This document shows, piece by piece, positions 1-7,131 of a DNA stretch of 64,000 nt. The position numbers and the translations under genes were made by a program. Every line of letters begins with the position of its first letter. Position 1 is the stretch's first letter. Under the pieces are notes generated by a model that made no database searches, was not told the DNA's origin, and saw only the letters and a list, made by a program, of their open reading frames with translations. The stretch is from Stenotrophomonas rhizophila (GTDB lineage: Bacteria > Pseudomonadota > Gammaproteobacteria > Xanthomonadales > Xanthomonadaceae), in the NCBI RefSeq assembly GCF_007667275.1, contig NZ_VDQT01000001.1:310001-374000 (forward strand), in the 5' to 3' direction.

Positions 1-2113
1 GGACACCATCGTGCGCAGCTTCGGCAGCCAGTACGTGCTGGCAAACAACGTCGAGAACCTGCGCCTTACCGGCAGTGCCACCCAGGGTAACGGAAACGCG
101 CTGGACAACCTCCTGGAGGGCAACGCATCTGCCAACACGCTGATGGGCCTGGACGGCAACGACGAACTGCGCGGCATGGCCGGCAACGATACCCTGTGGG
201 GTGGCAACGGCAACGACGTGCTGAAGGGTGGCCAGGGCGATGACACGTACGCGGTCGACGCCACCACGGGCAGCGACCTGATCGACAACACAGGTGGCGG
301 CACCGACACCTTGTACACCAATGGCATTACCCTCAGCCGCCTGAGCTTCGCCCGCGATGGCGACGACCTGCTGGTGAGGATCGATGGGGCAAGCACGCCG
401 GCAGCGCGGGTTACTGGCCATTTCCTGGGCGGCGACGCCACGCTCGACTATGTGCAGGGCAGCGATAACCGCTACACCGCCGCCCAGATCGCCGCGATCA
501 TCAACGGCCCCACCAACCCCGGCAACGGATTCGACCAGACCATCACCGGCACTGCCGCCGGAGAGCAGCTGGTTGGCAGCACCGGCAAGGACCTGATCGA
601 GGGCCTGGGCGGCGCCGATACGCTGTTCGGCATGGGCGGCAACGACACCCTGCGCGGCGGCGACGGCAATGACGCCCTGTACGGCGGCAACGGCACTGGC
701 AGCGGTTCGGGCAACGACGTGCTGGAAGGTGGGCTGGGCAACGACACCCTGCGCGGCGAGGACGGCAGCAACACCCTTACCGGCGGGGCAGGGGACGATC
801 AGTACGTCTACGGTGGCGGCAACGACCTGATCGACAACACCGGTGGCGGCACCGACTGGCTCATTTTCCAGAACGGCATCACCACCTCGCAGCTGGGCTT
901 CACCCGCGATGGCGATGATCTGGTCATTACGGTCAATGGCAGCAGCAGCCAACGCGTCATCGTCAACGATCATTTCCTGGGCGGCAACCTGGCGCTGGAT
1001 TACCTGCAACCGGCCAGCGGCAATGCGCTGAACACCGCCGCGATCAATGCGTTGGTGAGCACCGGTGGCGGCAATGGCGGAACCCCCGGCACCGGCAACG
1101 ACGCCGATTACCCCTCGGTGAAGACCGGCACCGCGGCCGGCGAGCAGATCGTCGGCACCAGTGGACGAGACCTGATCAAGGGACTGGGTGGCAATGACAC
1201 GCTGTTTGGCATGGGGGCCGACGACAAGCTTGAGGGCGGCGACGGTGACGACTATCTGTCTGGCGGCAATGGCAGCTTCAGCGGATCAGGCGTGGACATC
1301 CTGATAGGGGGCGCGGGTGCTGACCAGCTCGTTGGCGAAGACGGTAACGACCTGCTGTTCGGCGGTGCCGGCGATGACACGTATTTCTACGCCGCAGGCT
1401 CCGGCGCCGACATCATCGACAACACCGGCGGCGGCACCGACTGGTTGTACCTGGATGCGATCGCGCGTACACGGCTGACCTATCACCGCGACGGCGATGA
1501 TCTCATCGTGCGCGTGGATGGAAATGCCGGCCAGCAGATGCGGGTGGTCAAGCACTTCCTCGGCGGCGAGTACGCCATCGCCTATGTGCAGCCGGGCGAT
1601 GGGGGCTACGCCATTACCGCGTCGACCATTGCCGGCCAGCTGACGCCACTGGGCACCAGTAGTGCGGCGGCAAGCCTGGCGCCGATGCGCACGGCCGAAG
1701 CCGCTGTGAGCTTTGCGATGCCCGTCGATGAGACCACCGCACTGGTGCAGGCCATGGAGGATTTCGCGGTACAGGGAACGCTCCTGCAGGCCGCCGCGTA
1801 CCTGCAACTTGCGCCAAATGTGCCCGCATCGGCCCCGCTCACAGGCGCGTCGCCAGTGGCCGGGGCTACCGGAATCGAGGTCGGAAAGCCGCAGCAGAGC
1901 ACCCTGCCGTCGAAGGCACCCGACACCGGCGGCGCCCTGCAGGCTGAACTGCAACATCTGGTGAACAATCTGGGCAGCTTCACCAGCCACAGCGCGCAGC
2001 CGGCGGCTCACGACCCGTGGGAGGAGCAGGCGCTGCTGCTGAACGGCAGCAGCCGCGAGCACTGGCGCAACCCTCGAAACGAGGGATTGAGAGTGCGGCA
2101 GATGGCACTGTGA
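1..2113 (+). CDS. RTX (haemolysin-type calcium-binding repeat) protein, C-terminal part
   Basis: The reading frame is already open at the left edge (codons GAC ACC ATC precede the first GTG), so only the C-terminal ~703 residues are present. Three modules follow one another. Each has glycine/aspartate nonapeptide repeats (GGxGNDxLx; nt ~90-240, 540-795, 1118-1380), then a conserved unit with DNTGGGTD, RDGDDL and HFLGG. RTX repeats bind calcium, and such proteins usually leave through a type I secretion system. The last ~190 residues are rich in Ala, Pro and Gln and have no repeats. No secretion genes lie nearby in the window. Adhesin, lipase or protease roles are all possible; the catalytic or adhesive part, if any, is upstream of the window. 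Confidence 0.9.
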   Translation, partial: DTIVRSFGSQYVLANNVENLRLTGSATQGNGNALDNLLEGNASANTLMGLDGNDELRGMAGNDTLWGGNGNDVLKGGQGDDTYAVDATTGSDLIDNTGGGTDTLYTNGITLSRLSFARDGDDLLVRIDGASTPAARVTGHFLGGDATLDYVQGSDNRYTAAQIAAIINGPTNPGNGFDQTITGTAAGEQLVGSTGKDLIEGLGGADTLFGMGGNDTLRGGDGNDALYGGNGTGSGSGNDVLEGGLGNDTLRGEDGSNTLTGGAGDDQYVYGGGNDLIDNTGGGTDWLIFQNGITTSQLGFTRDGDDLVITVNGSSSQRVIVNDHFLGGNLALDYLQPASGNALNTAAINALVSTGGGNGGTPGTGNDADYPSVKTGTAAGEQIVGTSGRDLIKGLGGNDTLFGMGADDKLEGGDGDDYLSGGNGSFSGSGVDILIGGAGADQLVGEDGNDLLFGGAGDDTYFYAAGSGADIIDNTGGGTDWLYLDAIARTRLTYHRDGDDLIVRVDGNAGQQMRVVKHFLGGEYAIAYVQPGDGGYAITASTIAGQLTPLGTSSAAASLAPMRTAEAAVSFAMPVDETTALVQAMEDFAVQGTLLQAAAYLQLAPNVPASAPLTGASPVAGATGIEVGKPQQSTLPSKAPDTGGALQAELQHLVNNLGSFTSHSAQPAAHDPWEEQALLLNGSSREHWRNPRNEGLRVRQMAL

Positions 2114-2120
2114 AGCCCGG

Positions 2121-2149
2121 GCGGAAGGGACCTCGTTGGTCCCTTCCGC
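2121..2149 (+). terminator. Hairpin after the RTX gene
   Basis: A perfect 12-bp inverted repeat (GCGGAAGGGACC / GGTCCCTTCCGC, 5-nt loop) starts 8 bp after the RTX stop codon. It lacks a clear T-tract, so it may stall transcription or protect the 3' end rather than act as a textbook intrinsic terminator. Confidence 0.55.
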
Positions 2150-2371
2150 TCATGTCGCGGATCGATGCCGCCGTCATGCGGGGTGTGCAAGTGGCCCGAA
2201 CCCGGCCCATAGGGACTTTAGAAACTCGCTGCCCGCGTTCAAGGTCATGCCCCAAATGGATGATCACCCACCCCGGCGGTTGATCGGGATACAACCCCAC
2301 CGCTGGCCGACCCCGGCATAGGTGGCTATAGTCGACCGCGGGGATCCGCCCAATCGACGCATGGAAGCCCG

Positions 2372-2869
2372 ATGAACCTGTTATCCCGTCCGCCGAATCG
2401 CCCTTATCGCAACCTGTTCGTCGCAGCATTGGTTGGCGTCCCCGGCGGATATCTCATGGGGTCACTTCCAATCGTCCTGATCGACCTGTTCGAGTACGCC
2501 TCACTTTCGCGGACATTGGCGCTCATCGCCAGTGCTTTGCAATTCTCATTACTCGGTTACATAGTCATGGTGCCGCTGCTTCTGGTGTATGGACTTCCTG
2601 CACTCTGGCTGGCCCTGAAAGTGCGCCTCGCCGGGCCGGCGACAGCGTTCGCAATCTCCATGCTACCTGGGCTGTACATATGGTTCAGTGACTGGCCCGA
2701 CTCGAGTGTCTACATGATACCGTTGGCCGTATCTGCAGCCACGGGCCTGGCATTTGTAGCATTGGCCTATCGGGGCGCTGAAGACGTAAAGATGCCTGAC
2801 CGGGCGCCAGGCTTTCGCGACCACGGCGAATCCAAGGCAACCAAGAGCAATCCTGAGCGTCCCCGTTAG
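2372..2869 (+). CDS. Hypothetical multi-pass inner-membrane protein
   Basis: The 165-residue product has four or five hydrophobic stretches (about residues 15-40, 50-85, 90-106 and 113-132) and a short charged tail rich in Lys, Asp and Arg. The start is chosen because GGAAG lies a few bases upstream of the ATG. I do not recognise the family. Its codon third positions are less GC-rich than in the core genes of this window, which fits accessory origin. It stands alone on this strand between the RTX terminator and a small lipoprotein ORF 13 bp downstream. Confidence 0.55.
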   Translation: MNLLSRPPNRPYRNLFVAALVGVPGGYLMGSLPIVLIDLFEYASLSRTLALIASALQFSLLGYIVMVPLLLVYGLPALWLALKVRLAGPATAFAISMLPGLYIWFSDWPDSSVYMIPLAVSAATGLAFVALAYRGAEDVKMPDRAPGFRDHGESKATKSNPERPR

Positions 2870-2882
2870 CAGGATGAGCGCC

Positions 2883-3023
2883 ATGAAGGAGTATCTGATC
2901 TTCGCGGCAGTGTGTCTGCTGACCGGCTGCACCACGATGCCGCCGCTCACCGACGGCGTCACGCTTTCGCTTCGCTCCTACGATAGCGCTACAGGTGACT
3001 ACGTCTTGGAGCTGGACCTCTGA
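2883..3023 (+). CDS. Small lipoprotein, probably truncated
   Basis: A 46-codon ORF begins MKEYLIFAAVCLLTGC, a clear lipoprotein signal peptide with lipobox LTGC (lipidated Cys at residue 16), and ends LELDL-stop. It is too short for a normal lipoprotein. Dropping one frame at the stop lets the reading continue as NAGAGRPLVLPRFLQ, which reads like the natural continuation of the LELDL strand. I therefore think it is the 5' end of a frameshifted gene (see 3024-3468). The alternative is a genuine 46-residue lipoprotein. Confidence 0.45.
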   Translation: MKEYLIFAAVCLLTGCTTMPPLTDGVTLSLRSYDSATGDYVLELDL

Positions 3024-3468
3024 ATGCTGGGGCAGGGCGCCCGCTCGTGCTGCCGAGATTCCTGCAATAGGTACGGAAGTGGAATGTGACCCTCTCCAAG
3101 GCAACGGGGAGACTCCTGTGTGCGAGCAGCCGTTGATCAATCCGCATTGGCACTTGTCTCCGCCGGCGATAGGGGCTAAGTATCGAAACTGCCGACCCAA
3201 GTCGGCATTCACGCCTCCAGACGACTCTTTTACGATGACGGGGGCTATCAGCATGAAGATTGCAGGGGCGACCGGGCGTGCGACCGGTTGGAAACCCACG
3301 GAGCTCACGTTGCGGCTCCCGCAGACAGACGGGGCTGCCACGCCGCCGGTGTGGCGATCGGTGCTGGTCCCGCTCGTCATGGACTACTACCCGGCTTCGC
3401 AACAGCCAATCACACCAGTAGGTGGAGAACTGGGCCAACCTGACAAGATGGGGGGCAGAGCAGGATAA
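3024..3468 (+). other. Probable decayed remainder of the lipoprotein gene
   Basis: No frame through this stretch is convincing as an intact gene. One frame stays open from GTG 2995 to 3468 and contains proline-rich text such as INPHWHLSPPAIG, but it has no usable start or ribosome binding site and overlaps the lipoprotein ORF. A second frame continues the lipoprotein for ~15 codons and then meets TAG. This is best read as a gene carrying more than one frameshift. A short unrelated gene in the open frame cannot be excluded. Confidence 0.3.
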
Positions 3469-3840
3469 TTACGTAGAAGCTACGAGCATGGCACGCAAGC
3501 GAGACCTCTGCTTGTTTAGCATTTCGATCTGCTTGTCTAGAATCGCCAGCCTCTTGCGCTGTGTCTCGCTGGTTTCTGGGCACGCCAGTGCACCTTCGAT
3601 CAACAGCATGCATTCCGGGAAGCTACGGACCTCCTCTAGGCTGAAGCCCGCCGCGATAAGGCGCTGTATTTGCTTCACCTGGTTGACCGACACCGGTTGA
3701 AACGCGCGGTAGCCATTTCCTGATCGGGAAGATGCCAACATCCCGTGCTGATCGTAGTGTCGGATCGAACGCACGCTGACGCCGCTAGCCTCGGCTAGCT
3801 CACCAATCTTCATCAGGTCATTGCTGGGTTGCTTGGACAT
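3469..3840 (-). CDS. MerR-family transcriptional regulator
   Basis: The 123-residue protein has the N-terminal winged helix-turn-helix of MerR proteins (MKIGELAEASGVSVRSIRHY at about residues 10-29) followed by a helical dimerisation segment (ETQRKRLAILDKQIEMLNKQ). There is no large ligand-binding domain, as in small MerR members. The start at 3840 is preferred over one 36 bp upstream because AGGA lies at SD distance and the longer start would run into the intergenic operator. The gene is divergent from the hydrolase at 3926, with a MerR-type operator between them, so it probably controls that gene and itself. The inducer is unknown; no metal-binding Cys cluster is evident. Confidence 0.88.
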   Translation of the reverse strand: MSKQPSNDLMKIGELAEASGVSVRSIRHYDQHGMLASSRSGNGYRAFQPVSVNQVKQIQRLIAAGFSLEEVRSFPECMLLIEGALACPETSETQRKRLAILDKQIEMLNKQRSRLRAMLVAST

Positions 3841-3863
3841 CGCGAAATCCTGGAAACGTCTAC

Positions 3864-3894
3864 TTGACTCTAACACTAGTGTCAGCGTTTAGCC
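3864..3894 (+). promoter_or_regulatory. MerR-type promoter/operator with 19-bp spacer
   Basis: TTGACT (3864-3869) and TTAGCC (3889-3894) are separated by 19 bp, the over-long spacer typical of MerR-activated promoters. The spacer is centred on the perfect palindrome ACACTAGTGT (3873-3882), with further matched bases outside it. It faces the hydrolase gene and lies just upstream of the MerR gene. This is the classical MerR arrangement, in which the regulator untwists the spacer on activation. Confidence 0.72.
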
Positions 3895-3925
3895 TCTGAG
3901 TTCCGCTCAATGAGGTTCGTTATCC

Positions 3926-4834
3926 ATGGCCCTTCCCCAAGCATCACCCATTCGATACACCTGGCTCTATTGCATCGTTCTGTTGCTGGCACCACTGCTT
4001 GCGCACGGCACAAACCGGGCTTACACAGTTGAGTCACTGGACGGAGTCAAAATCGCTGTTCAAGAGGCGGGGAATCCTCAGGGGCAGCCCATCATCTTTG
4101 TTCACGGGCTGCTGGGTAGTCACCTCAGCTGGGAAAAACAGGTTAATGCCCCTGAGTTGCAGCGCTACCGGTTGATCACCTTTGATATGCGCGGACACGG
4201 CCTGTCCGACAAGCCAGTGGAGCTGGACGCTTACCGCGAGGGCCGTCGCTGGGCGGATGACCTCGCGGCCGTAATCAGGGACTCAGGAGCACACGAGCCT
4301 GTGCTGGTAGGGTGGTCCCTCGGGGCTGCTGTCATCACCAACTATCTGGCTGCGTTTGGGGACCGACAGATTGCGGGCGCGGTGTATGTAGGCGGGGTCA
4401 TCGAGCTCAAGCCGGAACAACTAGTCGCCCAACCCACCGTTTACAGCGGCATGGCGTCATCGGACCTGCGACTGCATCTTGAAGGCGAGAAGGAATTCGT
4501 CGCGCTGTGTTTCAGTACAGCGCCTGACGACGCAACGTTCCAGCGCACGCTCGCCGCTGCGGCCATGGCATCAAGCGAGATGCAGGGCGCCGTCCACGGC
4601 ATGTCGATCGATTCTGCCAAAGGATTCGGTTCGATGCGTAAGCCACTACTGCTCATCTACGGTGAGCAGGATGCGCTCGTTCAGCCAAGCGCCTCCGCAG
4701 CGCGGGCGAAGGAACTTTATCCCAGGACCGCAGTTGAACTGTACGCAAGGTCAGGCCACTCGCCCTTCTTAGAGGAGCCCACACGCTTCAACCGAGATCT
4801 CTCCGCATTCGTTGATGCAGCGAGTGCGCACTAA
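3926..4834 (+). CDS. Alpha/beta-fold hydrolase, exported or membrane-anchored
   Basis: The 302-residue protein starts with a hydrophobic signal or anchor (residues ~11-28, ending LLAHG). The fold is marked by the oxyanion HG (60-61), nucleophile elbow GWSLG (Ser131), acid Asp249 (YGEQD) and His278 (SGHSPF), a complete catalytic triad. Family members include esterases, haloperoxidase-like and lactone hydrolases; the substrate cannot be told. The gene sits behind a MerR-type promoter and is divergent to the MerR gene, so it is probably inducible by a small molecule. Confidence 0.88.
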   Translation: MALPQASPIRYTWLYCIVLLLAPLLAHGTNRAYTVESLDGVKIAVQEAGNPQGQPIIFVHGLLGSHLSWEKQVNAPELQRYRLITFDMRGHGLSDKPVELDAYREGRRWADDLAAVIRDSGAHEPVLVGWSLGAAVITNYLAAFGDRQIAGAVYVGGVIELKPEQLVAQPTVYSGMASSDLRLHLEGEKEFVALCFSTAPDDATFQRTLAAAAMASSEMQGAVHGMSIDSAKGFGSMRKPLLLIYGEQDALVQPSASAARAKELYPRTAVELYARSGHSPFLEEPTRFNRDLSAFVDAASAH

Positions 4835-4903
4835 GCGAGGTCGCTACCGACCCGAATGCGTTCAGACCCAACACGCCAATGGGAGCGGCAGGCTTACGCA
4901 AGT

Positions 4904-5305
4904 TCAATGCTTGCCTTGGTCGTATCGTGTGCATGCAGCCTCAAGCTCACCGCCGTTCTTCAAGGCCCAGCTACATAGTGCTTCAAAGGGCTGCTTCAAG
5001 GAGTGACCAAGAGGGGTGATCGCATACTCGACGCCAATTGGTGCGGTTGGCAGTACGGTCCGCGTTACCAGGCCGTGTCGCTCGAGGCGCTTAAGCGCAT
5101 CGGCAAGAGACTTGTGGGTAATTCCGTCCAATCGGCGCTTGATCTCATTGAAGCGGGACGGTTTCGGGCAGATCACGGTAAGAATCATGATCGTCCATTT
5201 GTCCGCGATCTTCTCCAGCATCGGTCGGACCTGCGCCATGTCAGAGAGGACTTTCTCAGAGCTCTCCGCCGAACAGGTATCACCGGGTATATCTAGGCTA
5301 GTCAT
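4904..5305 (-). CDS. HxlR-family winged-helix regulator
   Basis: The 133-residue product carries the HxlR core: VRPMLEKIADKWTIMIL, then FNEIKRRLDGITHKSLADAL and a wing ending EYAITPLGHSL. HxlR regulators often repress a divergent oxidoreductase and respond to quinones, aldehydes or redox state. The ATG at 5305 is chosen over one 45 bp upstream because the longer N-terminus would overlap the shared promoter region; neither has a good SD. It is divergent from the SDR gene at 5376, its most likely target. A C-terminal Cys (TRYDQGKH preceded by AAC) and a Cys in DTC could act as redox sensors, but this is speculation. Confidence 0.87.
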   Translation of the reverse strand: MTSLDIPGDTCSAESSEKVLSDMAQVRPMLEKIADKWTIMILTVICPKPSRFNEIKRRLDGITHKSLADALKRLERHGLVTRTVLPTAPIGVEYAITPLGHSLKQPFEALCSWALKNGGELEAACTRYDQGKH

Positions 5306-5375
5306 GGTGCGTTCTTGATACTTGATATCCAGCGTATATCTTAGCAGCACTCTTGGTTTTTACAGGTGCTCACGA
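5306..5375. promoter_or_regulatory. Shared HxlR/SDR divergent promoter region
   Basis: This 70-bp AT-rich gap separates the two divergent genes. It contains the direct repeat TTGATA-C-TTGATA (5315-5327), the palindrome GATATC (5324-5329) and a GATAC/GTATATC dyad. These are plausible HxlR binding sites but cannot be assigned precisely by eye. Confidence 0.35.
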
Positions 5376-6107
5376 ATGAAGAAGATGGAAGGAAAAGTTG
5401 CCCTGGTCGTTGGCGGTGCAAGGGGCATTGGCTTGGCTGTGGCTGCTCGGATCGCTGCGGAGGGCGCAACGGTGTTCATCACCGGGCGTGACCGCAAACA
5501 GGTGGAGGAGGGCGTCGCAGCGATAGGTCCAGGTGGCCGTGGCATCGTCGCCGATGCAAGCGTCCGTGAAGACATTGGTCGGGTAATGAGAGAGGTTGGC
5601 AGCCAGTTCTCTCGCCTCGACGCCCTCGTACTGAATGCAGGCCTGAGTGAGCCAGCATCACTTGCCGAAGTGACCGAAGAACACTTTGACCGACACTTCT
5701 CGGTGAACGTGCGCGCCCAGATCTTCGGTCTTCAGAAAGCCCTTGGCTTGCTTCAAGAGGGCGCAGCGGTTGTGCTGATGGGGTCGGTAGCAAGCTCACT
5801 CGGCATCGCCAACTACGGAACCTACGCCGCAACGAAGGCTGCCCTTCGCTCGTATGCACGCACATGGGCGGCAGAACTGGCCCCCCGCGGCATCCGCATC
5901 AACGTGGTGGCTCCAGGGCCTACAGATACCGAGATGATGGCGCGAGTCCCTGATGAGATGCGTAGATCAATCGTCGCCCCGATTCTTCTCGGTCGAATGG
6001 CCAGGCCCGCCGAAGTCGCCTCTGCGACGTTGTTCCTTCTCAGCGACGAGTCGAGCTTCATAACGGGCGTGGAGTTGTGCGTGGATGGAGGCATGGGCCA
6101 AGTCTAG
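5376..6107 (+). CDS. Short-chain dehydrogenase/reductase (SDR)
   Basis: The 243-residue protein is a classical SDR. It has the nucleotide-binding GGARGIG (residues 13-19), NAG (87-89), catalytic Ser137, and Tyr150-xxx-Lys154 (YAATK). It lacks a membrane segment or signal peptide, so it should be a cytosolic NAD(P)H oxidoreductase. The Arg in TGRDR after the second strand hints at NADPH preference. The start at 5376 is preferred over an upstream ATG (5322) because SDRs begin just before the first strand and ACAGG lies at SD distance. It probably acts under the divergent HxlR regulator; the substrate is unknown. Confidence 0.9.
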   Translation: MKKMEGKVALVVGGARGIGLAVAARIAAEGATVFITGRDRKQVEEGVAAIGPGGRGIVADASVREDIGRVMREVGSQFSRLDALVLNAGLSEPASLAEVTEEHFDRHFSVNVRAQIFGLQKALGLLQEGAAVVLMGSVASSLGIANYGTYAATKAALRSYARTWAAELAPRGIRINVVAPGPTDTEMMARVPDEMRRSIVAPILLGRMARPAEVASATLFLLSDESSFITGVELCVDGGMGQV

Positions 6108-6302
6108 TCACCAAGCGCTTAGCTGTGGATGCACGGGCTGGGCATTGAGCCTGGGGCCCGGCCGGGTGAGAGGGCAACAAGCGGGGCGCCGGCAGCGACG
6201 CCCCCGATGCCATCATAGAGTCCCGACACGTTATGATCGGCCAAAGGCTCAGCCGTCAGCATGAGGCGGAGTGGCTCTCCAAAGAGAATCGGGGTGACTG
6301 CA

Positions 6303-7011
6303 ATGGACATGCAGATGTGGAGTGGCGTTGATGAGGGAATACCTGCCCAAACAAGCGAGCTGACGTATTCCTGGCTCTATCAGCAGGTTCAGATGTGGGC
6401 CAATCAAAGCATCTACCCCAAGCCCTCCCGGGTTGAGAAGTGGTCGTTCCGTATAGGGTTGCTGGCCGCCGGCGTCGGGTTGCTGGCTGCGGCCGCGCCT
6501 CCCTCACTCCTCCCCCCCGGTACAGGCTGCCGTATCCACGTCGGTTTGCCTGCTCATCGAAATTGGAGGATTTCTCGTCGGCGGACTACTCACTGCGAAG
6601 CGAGAGTGGCGGCAGTACGCCAAACCTCGACTGTCTCATGCTGAGGAGATGGACGGCGAGTTCGACTATTGGCGTACCTTGATCGAGTCGCTCCGGGAGT
6701 TCCCCCGCAACCAGCGAGAGGAGCGACTGCGGTTCGTGACCGCCCTTCGCCAGGGCATGACAGAACGGGTGGGCCTGATGTACGGAGGCTTGCAGAAGCT
6801 GGGGCCGTTTCCGGTTCTGATTGCCCTGTACCTACAGTTTCGAAATTGGGAATGGGGTGACTGGGCGGGGGCGTTCGATGTAAATCTGGTGGGTGGCTTG
6901 CTGATCTTTGCGATGGTATTGATGTATGCGGTTGGCTGGGTATTGATGGCTGTCCGGACCCGATTGGATACTTACGTCAACTTGCTGGAGGCGGCGCTCA
7001 GGCCAGAATGA
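6303..7011 (+). pseudogene. Four-TM membrane protein with a frameshift in a C7 run
   Basis: The N-terminal half (from ATG 6303; MDMQMWSGVDE...) reads to a run of seven C residues (6512-6518) and then goes out of frame. The downstream frame (…VCLLIEIGGFLVGGLL…MDGEFDYWRTLIESL…) continues without a stop to 7011. Skipping one base in the C run joins both halves into a ~235-residue protein with two hydrophobic hairpins, at about residues 55-100 and 160-210, and an acidic/basic helical segment between. I do not recognise the family. The shift may be a sequencing error, a decaying gene or phase variation by slipped-strand mispairing. It lies next to the defence-like cluster but on the opposite strand. 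Confidence 0.6.
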
Positions 7012-7131
7012 GGCTCGAACCAGCGATAAGGGATGTTTTTCGGGTGTAGGTCGGATGACCGCGTCTGCCCGGAAGCGGAGCCTTGGTTAGCCCCGGCGCG
7101 CTTGCGGTGCCAATTGTTGGGGACGCCTTTA

